The notes under the pieces are model-generated. The model had not been told where the DNA came from, ran no database searches, and was given only the letters and a program-made list of their open reading frames with translations. Positions 44,232 to 55,322 of a stretch of 64,000 bases of DNA are shown here, one piece after another. A program made the position numbers and the translations under genes. Source of the stretch: PALSA-693 sp963834725 (GTDB lineage Bacteria > Actinomycetota > Acidimicrobiia > Acidimicrobiales > Palsa-688); the NCBI GenBank assembly GCA_963834725.1, contig CAWICN010000001.1, positions 682,001 to 746,000 of the forward strand, given 5' to 3'. Numbering within the stretch: position 1 is the first letter of the stretch; every line of letters begins with the position of its first letter.

Positions 44232-45629
44232 ATGACCCTCTGGCAGGGGCGTTTCGGCGACGCGGCGCCAGCCGAGGAGCTGCTGACCTACACCGAGAGC
44301 CTTTCGTATGACCAGCGCCTGGCCCGCGACGACGTGGTCGGGTCGCGTGCCCACGTGCACGGGCTTGCCACCGCTGGCCTCGTTTCCGTGAGCGAGGCCA
44401 AGATTTTGCTGGCCGCCCTCGATCGCGTCTCCGACGAGCTGTCGAGCGGCACGCTCGTCTTCCAGCCAGGTGACGAGGACGTGCACACCGCCATCGAACG
44501 GCGGGTCACCGAGATCGCCGGCGACGTCGGGGCCCGGCTCCATACGGGTCGCAGCCGCAACGACCAGGTGGCCACCGATCTCCGTCTGTTCGCCAAGCGG
44601 GAGCTCCTGGTCATCGCGACGCGCGTCCAGAATCTTCAGCGGGTCATCCTGGAGCGGGCCCGGACCGCCGAGGACGTCTATCTGCCGGGCTACACGCACT
44701 TGCAGCGGGCCCAACCGGTGCTGCTCGCCCACCATCTCCTGGCCCACGGCTGGGCTTTCGCCCGCGACGTCGACCGTCTGTTGGCCACCCGCCGTCGCCT
44801 TGACGTCTCGCCGCTCGGCGCCGGCGCCCTGGCCGGGTCCTCGCTCCCGCTCGACCCTGACCGGGTGGCGGCCGAGCTTGGATTTGCGTCGCGATTCGAG
44901 AACTCGCTGGACGCCGTCTCCGACCGGGACTTCGTCGCCGAGGCCCTGTTCGACCTGGCCCTGCTCGGCGTGCACCTGTCCCGGCTCGGGGAGGAAATCG
45001 TGTTGTGGTCGAGCGACGAGTTCGGCTTCGTCGAGCTGGCGGATGCCTACGCGACGGGCAGCTCGATGCTCCCTCAGAAGAAGAACCCCGACATCGCCGA
45101 ACTGGCCCGGGGCAAGTCGGGCCGGGTGATCGGGCACCTGACCGGGATCCTGGTGACCCTCAAGGGGCTGCCGCTGGCGTACAACCGCGACCTCCAGGAG
45201 GACAAGGAGCCGTTGTTCGACGCCCTCGAGCAGGTGAACGCCGGGCTTCAGGCCATGACCGGCCTGCTGGCGACGGTCACTTGGAACGAGACGCGCATGC
45301 GTGCCGCGGCCGACGCCCCGTTCGCGGCGGCCGTCGACCTGGCCGAGTGGCTGGTCGAGCATGGCATGCCGTTTCGTCAGGCCCATGCCGTCGTCGGCGG
45401 GCTGGTGCGCAATGCCATCGAGCGGCACGTCCCTCTGGCGGAGCTGGTCGAATCCCATCCCGCCCTCGGTGCTGAGGCGGTGGAGTTGCTGGCCCCCGGC
45501 ATGGCCGTGTCCCGGCGAACCACACCCGGCGGAGCCGGCCCGGTGCCGGTGGCGGTGCAGCTCGACCGGTTCGCCGCCCACCTGCAGAGCCAGCTGGAGG
45601 GGACGGTCCCGGACCGTGATGGGCCCTAG
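44232..45629 (+). CDS. argH: Argininosuccinate lyase
   Basis: Splits argininosuccinate to arginine and fumarate. The 465-aa protein has HTGRSRNDQVATDLRL (near 100), LPGYTHLQRAQPV with the catalytic His, and the fumarase-superfamily signature GSSMLPQKKNPD (near 277). ATG start 10 nt after argG. Last arg gene of the operon. Confidence 0.97.
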   Translation: MTLWQGRFGDAAPAEELLTYTESLSYDQRLARDDVVGSRAHVHGLATAGLVSVSEAKILLAALDRVSDELSSGTLVFQPGDEDVHTAIERRVTEIAGDVGARLHTGRSRNDQVATDLRLFAKRELLVIATRVQNLQRVILERARTAEDVYLPGYTHLQRAQPVLLAHHLLAHGWAFARDVDRLLATRRRLDVSPLGAGALAGSSLPLDPDRVAAELGFASRFENSLDAVSDRDFVAEALFDLALLGVHLSRLGEEIVLWSSDEFGFVELADAYATGSSMLPQKKNPDIAELARGKSGRVIGHLTGILVTLKGLPLAYNRDLQEDKEPLFDALEQVNAGLQAMTGLLATVTWNETRMRAAADAPFAAAVDLAEWLVEHGMPFRQAHAVVGGLVRNAIERHVPLAELVESHPALGAEAVELLAPGMAVSRRTTPGGAGPVPVAVQLDRFAAHLQSQLEGTVPDRDGP

Positions 45630-45658
45630 CGCTTCAGATTCGAAGCACTCAGCCTTCT

Positions 45659-46369
45659 ATGAGCTCCGGTAGCAGCGACTCCCGACTGGCGGCCCCGGCC
45701 CCCGCCCCGGCCCCGGGTGTGGCCTCGGCGCCGGGCCCGCCCCGGTCGTCTCGAGGGGGGACTCGAAGGCTGAGACGGTCGTTTTTCAACGACGATGTCC
45801 TGGTGCTGGCGCCGCGGCTGCTCAACAAGCTGCTCACGACCGCTGACGGGCGATCAGGCCGGATCGTCGAGGTCGAGGCTTACCACGGCGAACAAGACCC
45901 GGCCAGCCACGCCTTCCGGGGCCCGACGACGCGCAACCGGGTCATGTTCGGGCCGCCCGGCTATCTGTATGTGTACCTGAGCTACGGGCTCCACTGGTGC
46001 GCCAACGTTGTGTGCGGGCCCCCCGGCGAGGCCCAGGCGGTGCTGCTGCGGGCGCTCGAGCCGGTGACCGGCCTGGAGTTGATGCGCCAGGCCCGGTGGC
46101 GCAACCAACGCCACCAGGACGACCGGTATCTGTGCCGGGGGCCCGGCCGGCTGTGCCAGGCCCTCGGGATCGACCGCACCGGCAACGGCGCCGACCTCAC
46201 GGCGGCCCACGGCGCCCTATGGCTGGCCGACGACGGCGTGCCACCGCCTGACGACCCGGTGATCACCGGCAGGGTCGGCATCTCGGTCGCCGCCGACCGG
46301 CCCTGGCGGTTCGCCGTGAGGGGACACAGGGCGGTGGGGACCCATCCGCGACCGGCTGCCACTGGCTGA
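45659..46369 (+). CDS. DNA-3-methyladenine glycosylase (AAG/MPG family)
   Basis: Excises alkylated purines from DNA. The 236-aa product has a Pro/Ala-rich N-terminus (1-38) and the conserved fold: RLLNKLLTTADG, VEVEAYHGEQDPASHAFRGPTTRN with the catalytic Glu, and VYLSYGLHWCANVV. RGPGRLCQALGI is also typical. ATG start 29 nt after argH. The gene-rrn junction follows. Confidence 0.93.
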   Translation: MSSGSSDSRLAAPAPAPAPGVASAPGPPRSSRGGTRRLRRSFFNDDVLVLAPRLLNKLLTTADGRSGRIVEVEAYHGEQDPASHAFRGPTTRNRVMFGPPGYLYVYLSYGLHWCANVVCGPPGEAQAVLLRALEPVTGLELMRQARWRNQRHQDDRYLCRGPGRLCQALGIDRTGNGADLTAAHGALWLADDGVPPPDDPVITGRVGISVAADRPWRFAVRGHRAVGTHPRPAATG

Positions 46370-46475
46370 TTTCGCCGTTGAATCTTTTGCGGCCATGGCG
46401 CGCCGCGTGGTGGCGGAAACCTGGTAGGATTCCAGGGCCCCCGAGCACGGGTTGGCGTGACGCTCAGCGGCAAGC

Positions 46476-46504
46476 TTGACACCATCCGCCAAGCTTGGTA
46501 CGCT
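46476..46504 (+). promoter_or_regulatory. rrn promoter
   Basis: TTGACA, a 17-bp spacer and TACGCT: a near-consensus vegetative promoter, the strongest in the window. Transcription would start near 46511, giving a leader of about 335 nt before 16S. Confidence 0.85.
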
Positions 46505-46630
46505 GGGAAGCCGCCCCGGAATCCGGGGAGTTCCGGTAGCCGTAGCCGATGCTGTGGCTACCGGTCAAAGGAAGGGTTGCACCTCCAGCCTCGGTTGAGA
46601 CTGCGTGCCCCCGGCAGCGGTGCTTCTTGA

Positions 46631-46644
46631 AAACGGAACAGAGG
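46631..46644 (+). other. 16S processing stem, 5' arm
   Basis: AAACGGAACAGAGG is exactly complementary to CCTCTGTTCCGTTT at 48521-48534 in the spacer. The resulting 14-bp stem brackets 16S and is the expected RNase III substrate. Confidence 0.8.
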
Positions 46645-46846
46645 AAAGTCAAAAGCTAGTGCGGGCATCGAGGCGCCCTTGGGTGCCGATGATGTCAACC
46701 TCGTACAGCATTAGACGGACAACGATCCGTCTTGTGCCAGTTGGCGCTGGTCCCGGAGCGTGCTCGGGGGCCAGCATCCGGAAGACATCGCCAGATGGCT
46801 TCCGGCTCTCTGATTTTCGAACCACCCCAGGGGTGGCTCGTAGATC

Positions 46847-48713
<1,867 letters not shown>

Positions 48714-49238
48714 CTCCAAGCTACAAAGAGCCAACGGTGGATGCCTTGGCGCCTGAAGCCGAAGAAGGACGTGGGTGGCTGCGATAAGCCACGGGGAGCT
48801 GCCTACCAAGCGTTGATCCGTGGATGTCCGAATGGGGAAACCCACCGCATTTAACACTGCGGTACTCCGGCCTGAACACATAGGGCCGGTAGAGGGAACC
48901 GGGGGAATTGAAACATCTCAGTACCCCGAGGAAAGGAAAGCAACAGCGACTCCCTGAGTAGCGGCGAGCGAAACGGGAAGAGCCTAAACCGTGCCGGTGT
49001 CATAGCCTGGTGGCGTTGCCGGTACGGGGTCGTGGGACCGAGAGGGAGAGGCACCAGACTCTCCACGGAGTTACAAAGCTGCTACCTAGCAGAAGCGTTT
49101 TGGAACGTCGCACCGCAGAGGGTAAGAGTCCCGTATGCGAAAGGTATGCAGCCTCCGTCTCGGCACCCGAGTAGCGCCGGAACCGTGAAAGTCGGCGTGA
49201 ATCTGCGAAGACCACATCGTAAGGCTAAGTACTCACAG

Positions 49239-49280
<42 letters not shown>

Positions 49281-49919
49281 CACCCCGGGAGGGGAGTGAA
49301 ATAGTACCTGAAACCGTTGGTTTACAAACAGTCAAAGCGTCGTCCGCACCTCGAGTGCGGGCCGCGATGGCGTGCCTTTTGAAGAATGAGCCAGCGAGTT
49401 ACCGTGCGTGGCAAGGTTAACCCGTGAGGGGGAGCCGGAGCGAAAGCGAGTCTGAACAGGGCGTGGGGCAAACTACTTGGACTCCTGATACATCAATCAG
49501 GTGGTGAAGAACAAAGAAGAGGAGGGCGCAGTCGGGCGCGGTAGACCCGAAGCCGAGTGATCTATCCATGGGCAGGCTGAAGCGGGGGTAAGACCCCGTG
49601 GAGGGCCGAACCCACCCTGGTTGAAAACAGGGGGGATGACCTGTGGATAGGGGTGAAAGGCCAAGCAAACTCGGTGATAGCTGGTTCTCCCCGAAATGCA
49701 TTTAGGTGCAGCGTCGGGTGTTCAGCATCGGAGGTAGAGCACTGGATGGGTTAGGGGGCCTACAAGCTTACCGACCCCAACCAAACTCCGAATGCCGATG
49801 CTCTAGAGCCCGGCAGTGAGACCACGGGGGATGAGCTTCGTTGGTCGAAAGGGAAACAGCCCAGATCGCCGGCTAAGGCCCCTAATTCGGAACTAAGTGG
49901 GAAACGATGTGGGATCGCA

Positions 49920-49991
<72 letters not shown>

Positions 49992-50850
49992 CCTGCGCGG
50001 ACAATGTAACGGGGCTCAAGTTCCGAGCCGAAGCCGCGGACCTCTGCGCAAGCAGGGGTGGTAGGGGAGCGTCGATCGTGCCGCGAAGCGGCGGCGTGAG
50101 CCGTCGTGGAGCGCGATCGAGTGAGAATGCTGGCATGAGTAGCGAGAGAGGGGTGAGAAACCCCTCCGCCGAAAGCCCAAGGGTTCCTGGGGAAGGCTAA
50201 TCCTCCCAGGGTGAGTCGGGAGCTAAGGCGAGGCCGAAAGGCGTAGTCGATGCACAACCGGTTGATATTCCGGTACCACCGTGTCCGCGTCAATCCCAAG
50301 TCGGGGTACTAAGGGGCTGCCTTCGGGCGAACCGACAGACCCGAGGAGGGCAGCGAAGGCGGGACGCAGGAGGGTAGGTGAACCCCAGCGTTGGTTGTCT
50401 GGGGGCAAGCGGGTAGGGAGAGGACCAGGCAAATCCGGGCCTCACATATCCTGAGACGCGATACCGAGCCGCTTCAGGCGAAGTCACTGATCCCATGCTG
50501 CCAAGAAAAGCGTCGTCGTTAGTTGGCACGGTGCCCGTACCCCAAACCAACTCAGGTGGGCGGGTAGAGAATACCAAGGCGATCGAGAGAACTGTGGTTA
50601 AGGAACTCGGCAAAATACCTCCGTAACTTCGGGAGAAGGAGGACCTCGGTAGGGTGAAGGGCCTTGCGCCCCGAGCTCGATGGGGTCGCAGAGACCAGGG
50701 GAAAGCGACTGTTTACTAAAAACACAGCAGCGTGCGAAGTCGTAAGACGATGTATACGCTGTGACGCCTGCCCGGTGCCGGAAGGTTACGGGGAAGGGTT
50801 AGTCCGCAAGGGCGAAGCTCTGAACCTAAGCCCCGGTAAACGGCGGCCGT

Positions 50851-51584
50851 AAACCAAAACTGTTGCGGCTCCAGTCGGGTAACCGACTGGAACAAACCTT
50901 GCTATATGCTGGAAACACCGTGTATCCGGCGGTACTCATTCATGGTCACACCCTCTTCGTAGAGTGAGACGATGAGTAGTGACAATCCGTCCGGTGCGGT
51001 CAATCAGCAGGAAAGGCCAAGTTCCGCAGAATGGCTGGATGCTCTCTCCGCTGACCTGGGTCACCGGGTGGCGGGGTTCGTCGACGGTGAAGGCAGCTTC
51101 AATGTGCCGATCCGTCGGCTGCGCAGTGGACGGATGCCATACCGGATCTCCCTGTCTTTCAATGTGTCGCAGCTCGGCGAGGAAGAGCCGCTTCTTCTCC
51201 GGGATGTGTTCGGCGTCGGGACGGTGAGAGGTCGCGGTGACGGGATCTACTACTTCGAGGTCACAACGGCGGGCGAGCTGGTCGGGCGGGTATTTCCGTT
51301 CTTCGAGCGGTACCCGTTGCGGGGCGCTAAGCGCCACGACCTTGACCGGTTCCGTCACATCACTGCGCTCATCCAGGCAAGACGTCACTTGTCGCCGGCC
51401 GGATTTCAGGAGATCCTCTTGTTGAGGGCTCCGATGAACCGGGGTGGCAAGCGTCGACGCAGCGACGAGGAACTCGTTGCTGCTCTGCGAACTCGGAATC
51501 CTCAGAGACCATACGCAAGGCTCCCTCTTGAAGCAGAGGGATGAAGATATGGCCCACGCCTCATAGCGATATGGGGAGAGCGTG
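50851..51584 (+). mobile_element. Group I intron 1 in 23S helix 69
   Basis: 734 nt inserted after the T equal to E. coli U1911, ending in G as expected. The internal guide GCGGCT (50865-50870) pairs with the exon end GGCCGT, with a U-G pair at the splice site. A P2-like hairpin CCAGTCGG/CCGACTGG with GTAA loop follows (50871-50890). Further core pieces are AATCAGCAGGAAAG (near 51001) and, at the 3' end, CCTCAGAGACCATACGC and GAAGATATGGCCC. It carries the LAGLIDADG gene at 50972. Class (IB/IC) is not assigned. Confidence 0.88.
50972..51544 (+). CDS. LAGLIDADG homing endonuclease of intron 1
   Basis: 190 aa with one LAGLIDADG motif, VAGFVDGEGSFNV (near residue 33), so it should act as a homodimer like I-CeuI. 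The C-terminal half has FPFFERYPLRGAKRHDLDRF and LSPAGFQEILLLRAPMN, typical of 23S intron endonucleases. It would cut the intronless 23S gene near helix 69. Frame is open with no damage. Its N- and C-terminal codons double as intron core sequence (NQQER is read from AATCAGCAGGAAAG). ATG start; GTG or ribosome site not obvious. Confidence 0.9.
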   Translation: MSSDNPSGAVNQQERPSSAEWLDALSADLGHRVAGFVDGEGSFNVPIRRLRSGRMPYRISLSFNVSQLGEEEPLLLRDVFGVGTVRGRGDGIYYFEVTTAGELVGRVFPFFERYPLRGAKRHDLDRFRHITALIQARRHLSPAGFQEILLLRAPMNRGGKRRRSDEELVAALRTRNPQRPYARLPLEAEG

Positions 51585-51604
51585 AACTATAACGGTCCTA
51601 AGGT

Positions 51605-52307
51605 AGAGACCCGGATTCGTGCCCGGGCACTGCCCCTGTCAGGAGCGATCCTGACAGTGCAGCTGGCTAAATGCTGGGAACTCCGAGCATCCAGCGGTAC
51701 TCATTCACTGTCACACCTTATTCGTAAGGTGAGATCGTGGGAAGTGACAAACCGACTGGTGCGGACAATCAGCAGGAAAGGCCACTGGCTGCGGAGTGGG
51801 TCGTCGGCTTCGTCGACGGCGAGGGATGCTTTAGCATCCCTAGCTTCCAAAACCGATCGTGTCGCCTGGGTTGGCAGGTCCAACCCAGTTCGCGGTCGTA
51901 CAGGGAGAGCCCAGCGCTTCTGTATTACTCGCACTCGAGCAGTTTTTCGGGTGCGGCGTCGTTTCGGTTAATCACCGACACGACAACCACCGCCAGGACA
52001 TGGGGCGCTTCAGCGTCCGGCGCTTGGTGGTTCGATAGAAGCGCGTCGTTCCATTTTTCGAAGCAAATCCACTCAGAACGGCTAAGCTTGTGATTTTGCA
52101 AGCTTCGCCGCTGTCATACGCTTGATGGCGTCAGGCGATCATCTGTCGATGGATGGTCTGACCCGGATGGCGGCGATTGCGGCGACGACCAACCGTCGGA
52201 AACCGTCGCAGCTGGTGGAATCCTCAGAGGCCATACGCCAGCCATCTCGTCTCGACGGATGAGATGAAGATATGGTCCTAGCCTCATGGCGACATGAGGA
52301 GTCCTAG
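51605..52307 (+). mobile_element. Group I intron 2 in 23S helix 69/71 region
   Basis: 703 nt inserted after the T equal to E. coli U1931, a site known for group I introns, and ending in G. It shares with intron 1 the blocks ATGCTGG(A/G)AAC, GCGGTACTCATTC, AATCAGCAGGAAAG, CCTCAGAG(A/G)CCATACGC and GATGAAGATATGG, so the two are relatives. A P2-like hairpin TGTCAGGA/TCCTGACA with a GCGA loop is at about 51634-51655. It contains a decayed endonuclease gene. Confidence 0.87.
51737..52262 (+). pseudogene. Decayed LAGLIDADG endonuclease of intron 2
   Basis: Starts GSDKPTGADNQQERPLAAEWVVGFVDGEGCFSI from GTG 51737, with the single LAGLIDADG motif. The frame changes after GWQVQP (about 51885); the family sequence goes on in another frame (FAVVQGEPSASVLLALEQFFGCG), meets a TAG near 52037, resumes as KRVVPFFEANPLRTAK, and ends after another shift with IRLMASGDHLSMDGLTRMAA to a stop at 52262. 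At least two frameshifts and a stop indicate loss of function. Confidence 0.82.
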
Positions 52308-52354
<47 letters not shown>

Positions 52355-52612
52355 CGACTTTCCTACTGTCTCAACCACAGACTCGGCGAAATTGAAGTAC
52401 GAGTAAAGATGCTCGTTAGCTGCACCAGGACGGAAAGACCCCGTGGACCTTTACTACAGCTTGATGTTGGTTTTTGTTACATGTTGTGTAGGATAGGTGG
52501 GAGACTGGGAAGCCTCAGCGCCAGCTGGGGTGGAGTCACCGTTGAAATACCACCCTGCATGTGACGGGAATCTAACCCACGTCCGTTATCCGGATGGGGG
52601 ACAGCGTCAGGT

Positions 52613-52675
<63 letters not shown>

Positions 52676-52863
52676 GCTGGTTGGCAATCAGCCGTCGAGT
52701 GCAATGGCACAAGGGAGCTTGACTGCGAGACCTACAGGTCGAGCAGGTGCGAAAGCAGGGCATAGTGATCCGGCGGTTGCGTGTGGAAGCGCCGTCGCTC
52801 AACGGATAAAAGGTACCCCGGGGATAACAGGCTCATCTTCCCCAAGAGTCCATATCGACGGGA

Positions 52864-52908
<45 letters not shown>

Positions 52909-52909
52909 T

Positions 52910-52946
<37 letters not shown>

Positions 52947-52962
52947 TACGCGAGCTGGGTTT

Positions 52963-52994
<32 letters not shown>

Positions 52995-53284
52995 GTGTAG
53001 CCGTAGGAAATCTGAGGAAGGCTGTCCCTAGTACGAGAGGACCGGGACGGACGCAGCTCTCGTGTGCCAGTTGTCCTGCCAAGGGCACGGCTGGTTGGCG
53101 ACCTGCGGAAGGGATAAGCGCTGAAAGCATCTAAGTGCGAAGCTCGTTCCAAGATGAGATTTCCCACTGGGTTAACCAGGTAAGGCCCGTGGTAGACGAC
53201 CACGTTGATAGGCCGGAGGTGTACGCACAGCAATGTGTTCAGCCGACCGGTACTAATCGGCCGAGGGCTTGGAAACATTCTCGT

Positions 53285-53301
53285 TCGTGCTCGCTATGGA
53301 A
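53285..53301 (+). other. 23S processing stem, 3' arm
   Basis: TCGTGCTCGCTATGGAA is the perfect complement of 48686-48702. The 17-bp stem encloses 23S with both introns. Confidence 0.85.
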
Positions 53302-53352
53302 CGCTCACAGGGGAGTCGCCAGTCCGGCGACCATCCGCCAGTTGAGCACGGT

Positions 53353-53470
<118 letters not shown>

Positions 53471-53481
53471 TAATCGTGAAA

Positions 53482-53513
53482 CGAAGCCCCGTACCTCCAG
53501 GTGCGGGGCTTCG
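53482..53513 (+). terminator. rrn operon terminator hairpin
   Basis: CGAAGCCCCG and CGGGGCTTCG form a perfect 10-bp stem, with ACCT/AGGT extending it inside. No T run follows, as often in GC-rich actinobacteria. Confidence 0.75.
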
Positions 53514-53529
53514 TCGCGTGCACCCCGGG

Positions 53530-53535
53530 TACCAT
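53530..53535 (+). promoter_or_regulatory. Likely -10 box of leaderless TPR gene
   Basis: TACCAT with 8 nt to ATG 53544, right after the rrn terminator. Confidence 0.5.
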
Positions 53536-53543
53536 GAACCGCT

Positions 53544-55322
53544 ATGCCGTCCCCCCCTCCGCCGAAGAAGCGCGCCGCCGGGCAGGGCAAAGGACGACAG
53601 CCTGGACCGGCCGGCCGGAACCCCGGACCGGCGAACCGGAACCATGGCCGGGACTCGGTAGGAACGTCCCGAAGCGGACTGCCGCCAAGAGACCGGTCCC
53701 CCTCGGGGTTCAGCCGGCGAGGTGACGGCACTGCGACACGCCAGGGCGGCCCACGCCAGGGGCCGCCCCGCCCGGGAGGTACGCGGAAGGGACCGCCCGG
53801 GCAAGGCGGCGCACGCCAGGGACCGCCGGATCAGGGCGGCACCCGGCAGGGGCCACCCCGCCCGGGTAGTACGCGGCAGGAGTTCACGCGGCAGGGGCCT
53901 CCGGGTCAGGGGCGCACGCCCCGGCAGGACGGCCCGTCACCGACCGGCCGCTCCCCCCGAGCTCGTCCGGCCGCGCCGGCGCGCACCCCCTACCCGCCGG
54001 GCGGCGAAAGGCGCACGGGCGGAACGCATCAACGCGGGGATGGCCGCAGCGACCGCCCTCGCTCCGGCCAGCCCCCCGCCCGAGGGCGAACGGCCGCTCG
54101 CAACGGACGATCGCGCTACGACTCCGCCCCGACAGATCAGCGCCGCGAGGGGAACCGAGCCCGCGCCCCACAGACTCGTCGATGGAGCGACGCCGGCGCC
54201 GCCGACGGTTCGCGGTCAACCGGTCGCGCCCGGCCGGCGGCGAGATCCGGCGATCCGACCGGAAGCAACCGGGCGGTGCGCACCGGGCCGCCGGAACGTG
54301 CCGACCGACGCGCGACCGGTAGCACTGGCCGCCCGCCCCGCCCCACCGGCCCCCGCGGCCGCGACGCTTTCGCGACGCCTGCAGCCGGCCGGTCCCCGAC
54401 GACGAAGTGGGGCAGCGTAGCTCGGCGAGGCGCACGCTCTATCGAGCGCGGGGACGACGGTGGCCCCGCCGCATCGGAGATGTGGCGCGAGGCAGCCAAC
54501 CGGGCTGTCGGCGATGACAGAGCCGGGCTGAGCAGGGAAGCCTGGACGCCGGACGAAACCTGGATCCTCGAACCAACCCCTGAGGAATCGGGAGCGGAGC
54601 CTCGACGATCAGCGACCGGCACGGCATCCCGTTCTCAAGCCCGCGACTTGGCCACCGGGCGGGAGGGAATTGCGTCGCCGGGCGGGCGGCGCCGGCGGGT
54701 GCCGCGACCGGTGCTCGACGAGCTCGCGGCGGCATCGGGGCCGGATCGGGGCGGCAAGCTGGCCGCCCGGATGGCAGACGCCACCTATGCCTACGAGCGG
54801 GACCGGTATCAAGATGCCCGGCGCATCCTGCGGGTGTTGGTGGACGAGGTGCCCGGCTCCGCAGCAGTTCGAGAGCTGTACGGACTGGTGCTGTACCGGA
54901 CTGGTCAATGGGCGCAAGCGGCGCGGCAGCTGGAGGCGTACCGCGAGCTGAGCGGATCGTTTGACCAGCATCCGGTGCTGGCGGACTGCTATCGCGCCCT
55001 CGGGCGGTGGGATGACGCCGACGCGATCTGGTCGGAACTCCGGGAAGCATCACCCAGCGCCGATCTGGTGGCTGAGGGCCGGATCGTCGCCGCCGGCGCC
55101 CTGGCTGACCAGGGAGATCTGGCCGGTGCGATACAGATCCTGGCCCGGTCCGGCCGGCGGGTCGGCCGGGTGCAGGAACGGCACTTGCGGCAGTGGTACG
55201 CGTTGGCCGACCTCCACGAACGGGCGGGTGATCTCCCGCGCGCTCGGGATCTCTTCACATGGGTGGCGGCCGCCGATCCTGACGCCTTCGACGTCAGAGC
55301 CCGCCTTCGATCGCTGGCCTGA
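53544..55322 (+). CDS. TPR-repeat protein with long Arg/Gly/Pro-rich disordered N-terminus
   Basis: 592 aa. Residues 1-330 are low complexity, rich in Arg, Gly, Pro and Gln, with imperfect repeats of the RQGPP(R/G)(P/Q)GG type at about 67-125. The C-terminal 200 residues are helical TPR-like units (YAYERDRYQDARRILRVLVDEVPGSAAVRELYGLVLYRTGQWAQAA is the clearest stretch, near 413-460), ending DLFTWVAAADPDAFDVRARL. The RG-rich part would bind RNA or drive condensates, by analogy only. A similar protein near rRNA or tyrS genes is known in other actinobacteria. Function unknown. Confidence 0.8.
   Translation: MPSPPPPKKRAAGQGKGRQPGPAGRNPGPANRNHGRDSVGTSRSGLPPRDRSPSGFSRRGDGTATRQGGPRQGPPRPGGTRKGPPGQGGARQGPPDQGGTRQGPPRPGSTRQEFTRQGPPGQGRTPRQDGPSPTGRSPRARPAAPARTPYPPGGERRTGGTHQRGDGRSDRPRSGQPPARGRTAARNGRSRYDSAPTDQRREGNRARAPQTRRWSDAGAADGSRSTGRARPAARSGDPTGSNRAVRTGPPERADRRATGSTGRPPRPTGPRGRDAFATPAAGRSPTTKWGSVARRGARSIERGDDGGPAASEMWREAANRAVGDDRAGLSREAWTPDETWILEPTPEESGAEPRRSATGTASRSQARDLATGREGIASPGGRRRRVPRPVLDELAAASGPDRGGKLAARMADATYAYERDRYQDARRILRVLVDEVPGSAAVRELYGLVLYRTGQWAQAARQLEAYRELSGSFDQHPVLADCYRALGRWDDADAIWSELREASPSADLVAEGRIVAAGALADQGDLAGAIQILARSGRRVGRVQERHLRQWYALADLHERAGDLPRARDLFTWVAAADPDAFDVRARLRSLA

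Larger units (their letters stand above)
46370..46846 (+). other. rRNA operon promoter and leader region
   Basis: Holds the rrn promoter (46476-46504), two strong leader hairpins (CCCCGG/CCGGGG at 46514-46528; CCGGTAGCC/GGCTACCGG at 46533-46564), the 5' arm of the 16S processing stem (46631-46644), a CCACCCC/GGGGTGG hairpin near 46821-46836, and a 22-bp exact match to the start of rsmB (46789-46810). No gene. Confidence 0.8.

Noticed and set aside
50851..52307. Intervening sequences removed without ligation (fragmented 23S)
   Set aside because: The inserts have guide pairing, terminal U and G, group I core blocks and LAGLIDADG genes, and they sit in a conserved functional helix, unlike stem-loop intervening sequences.
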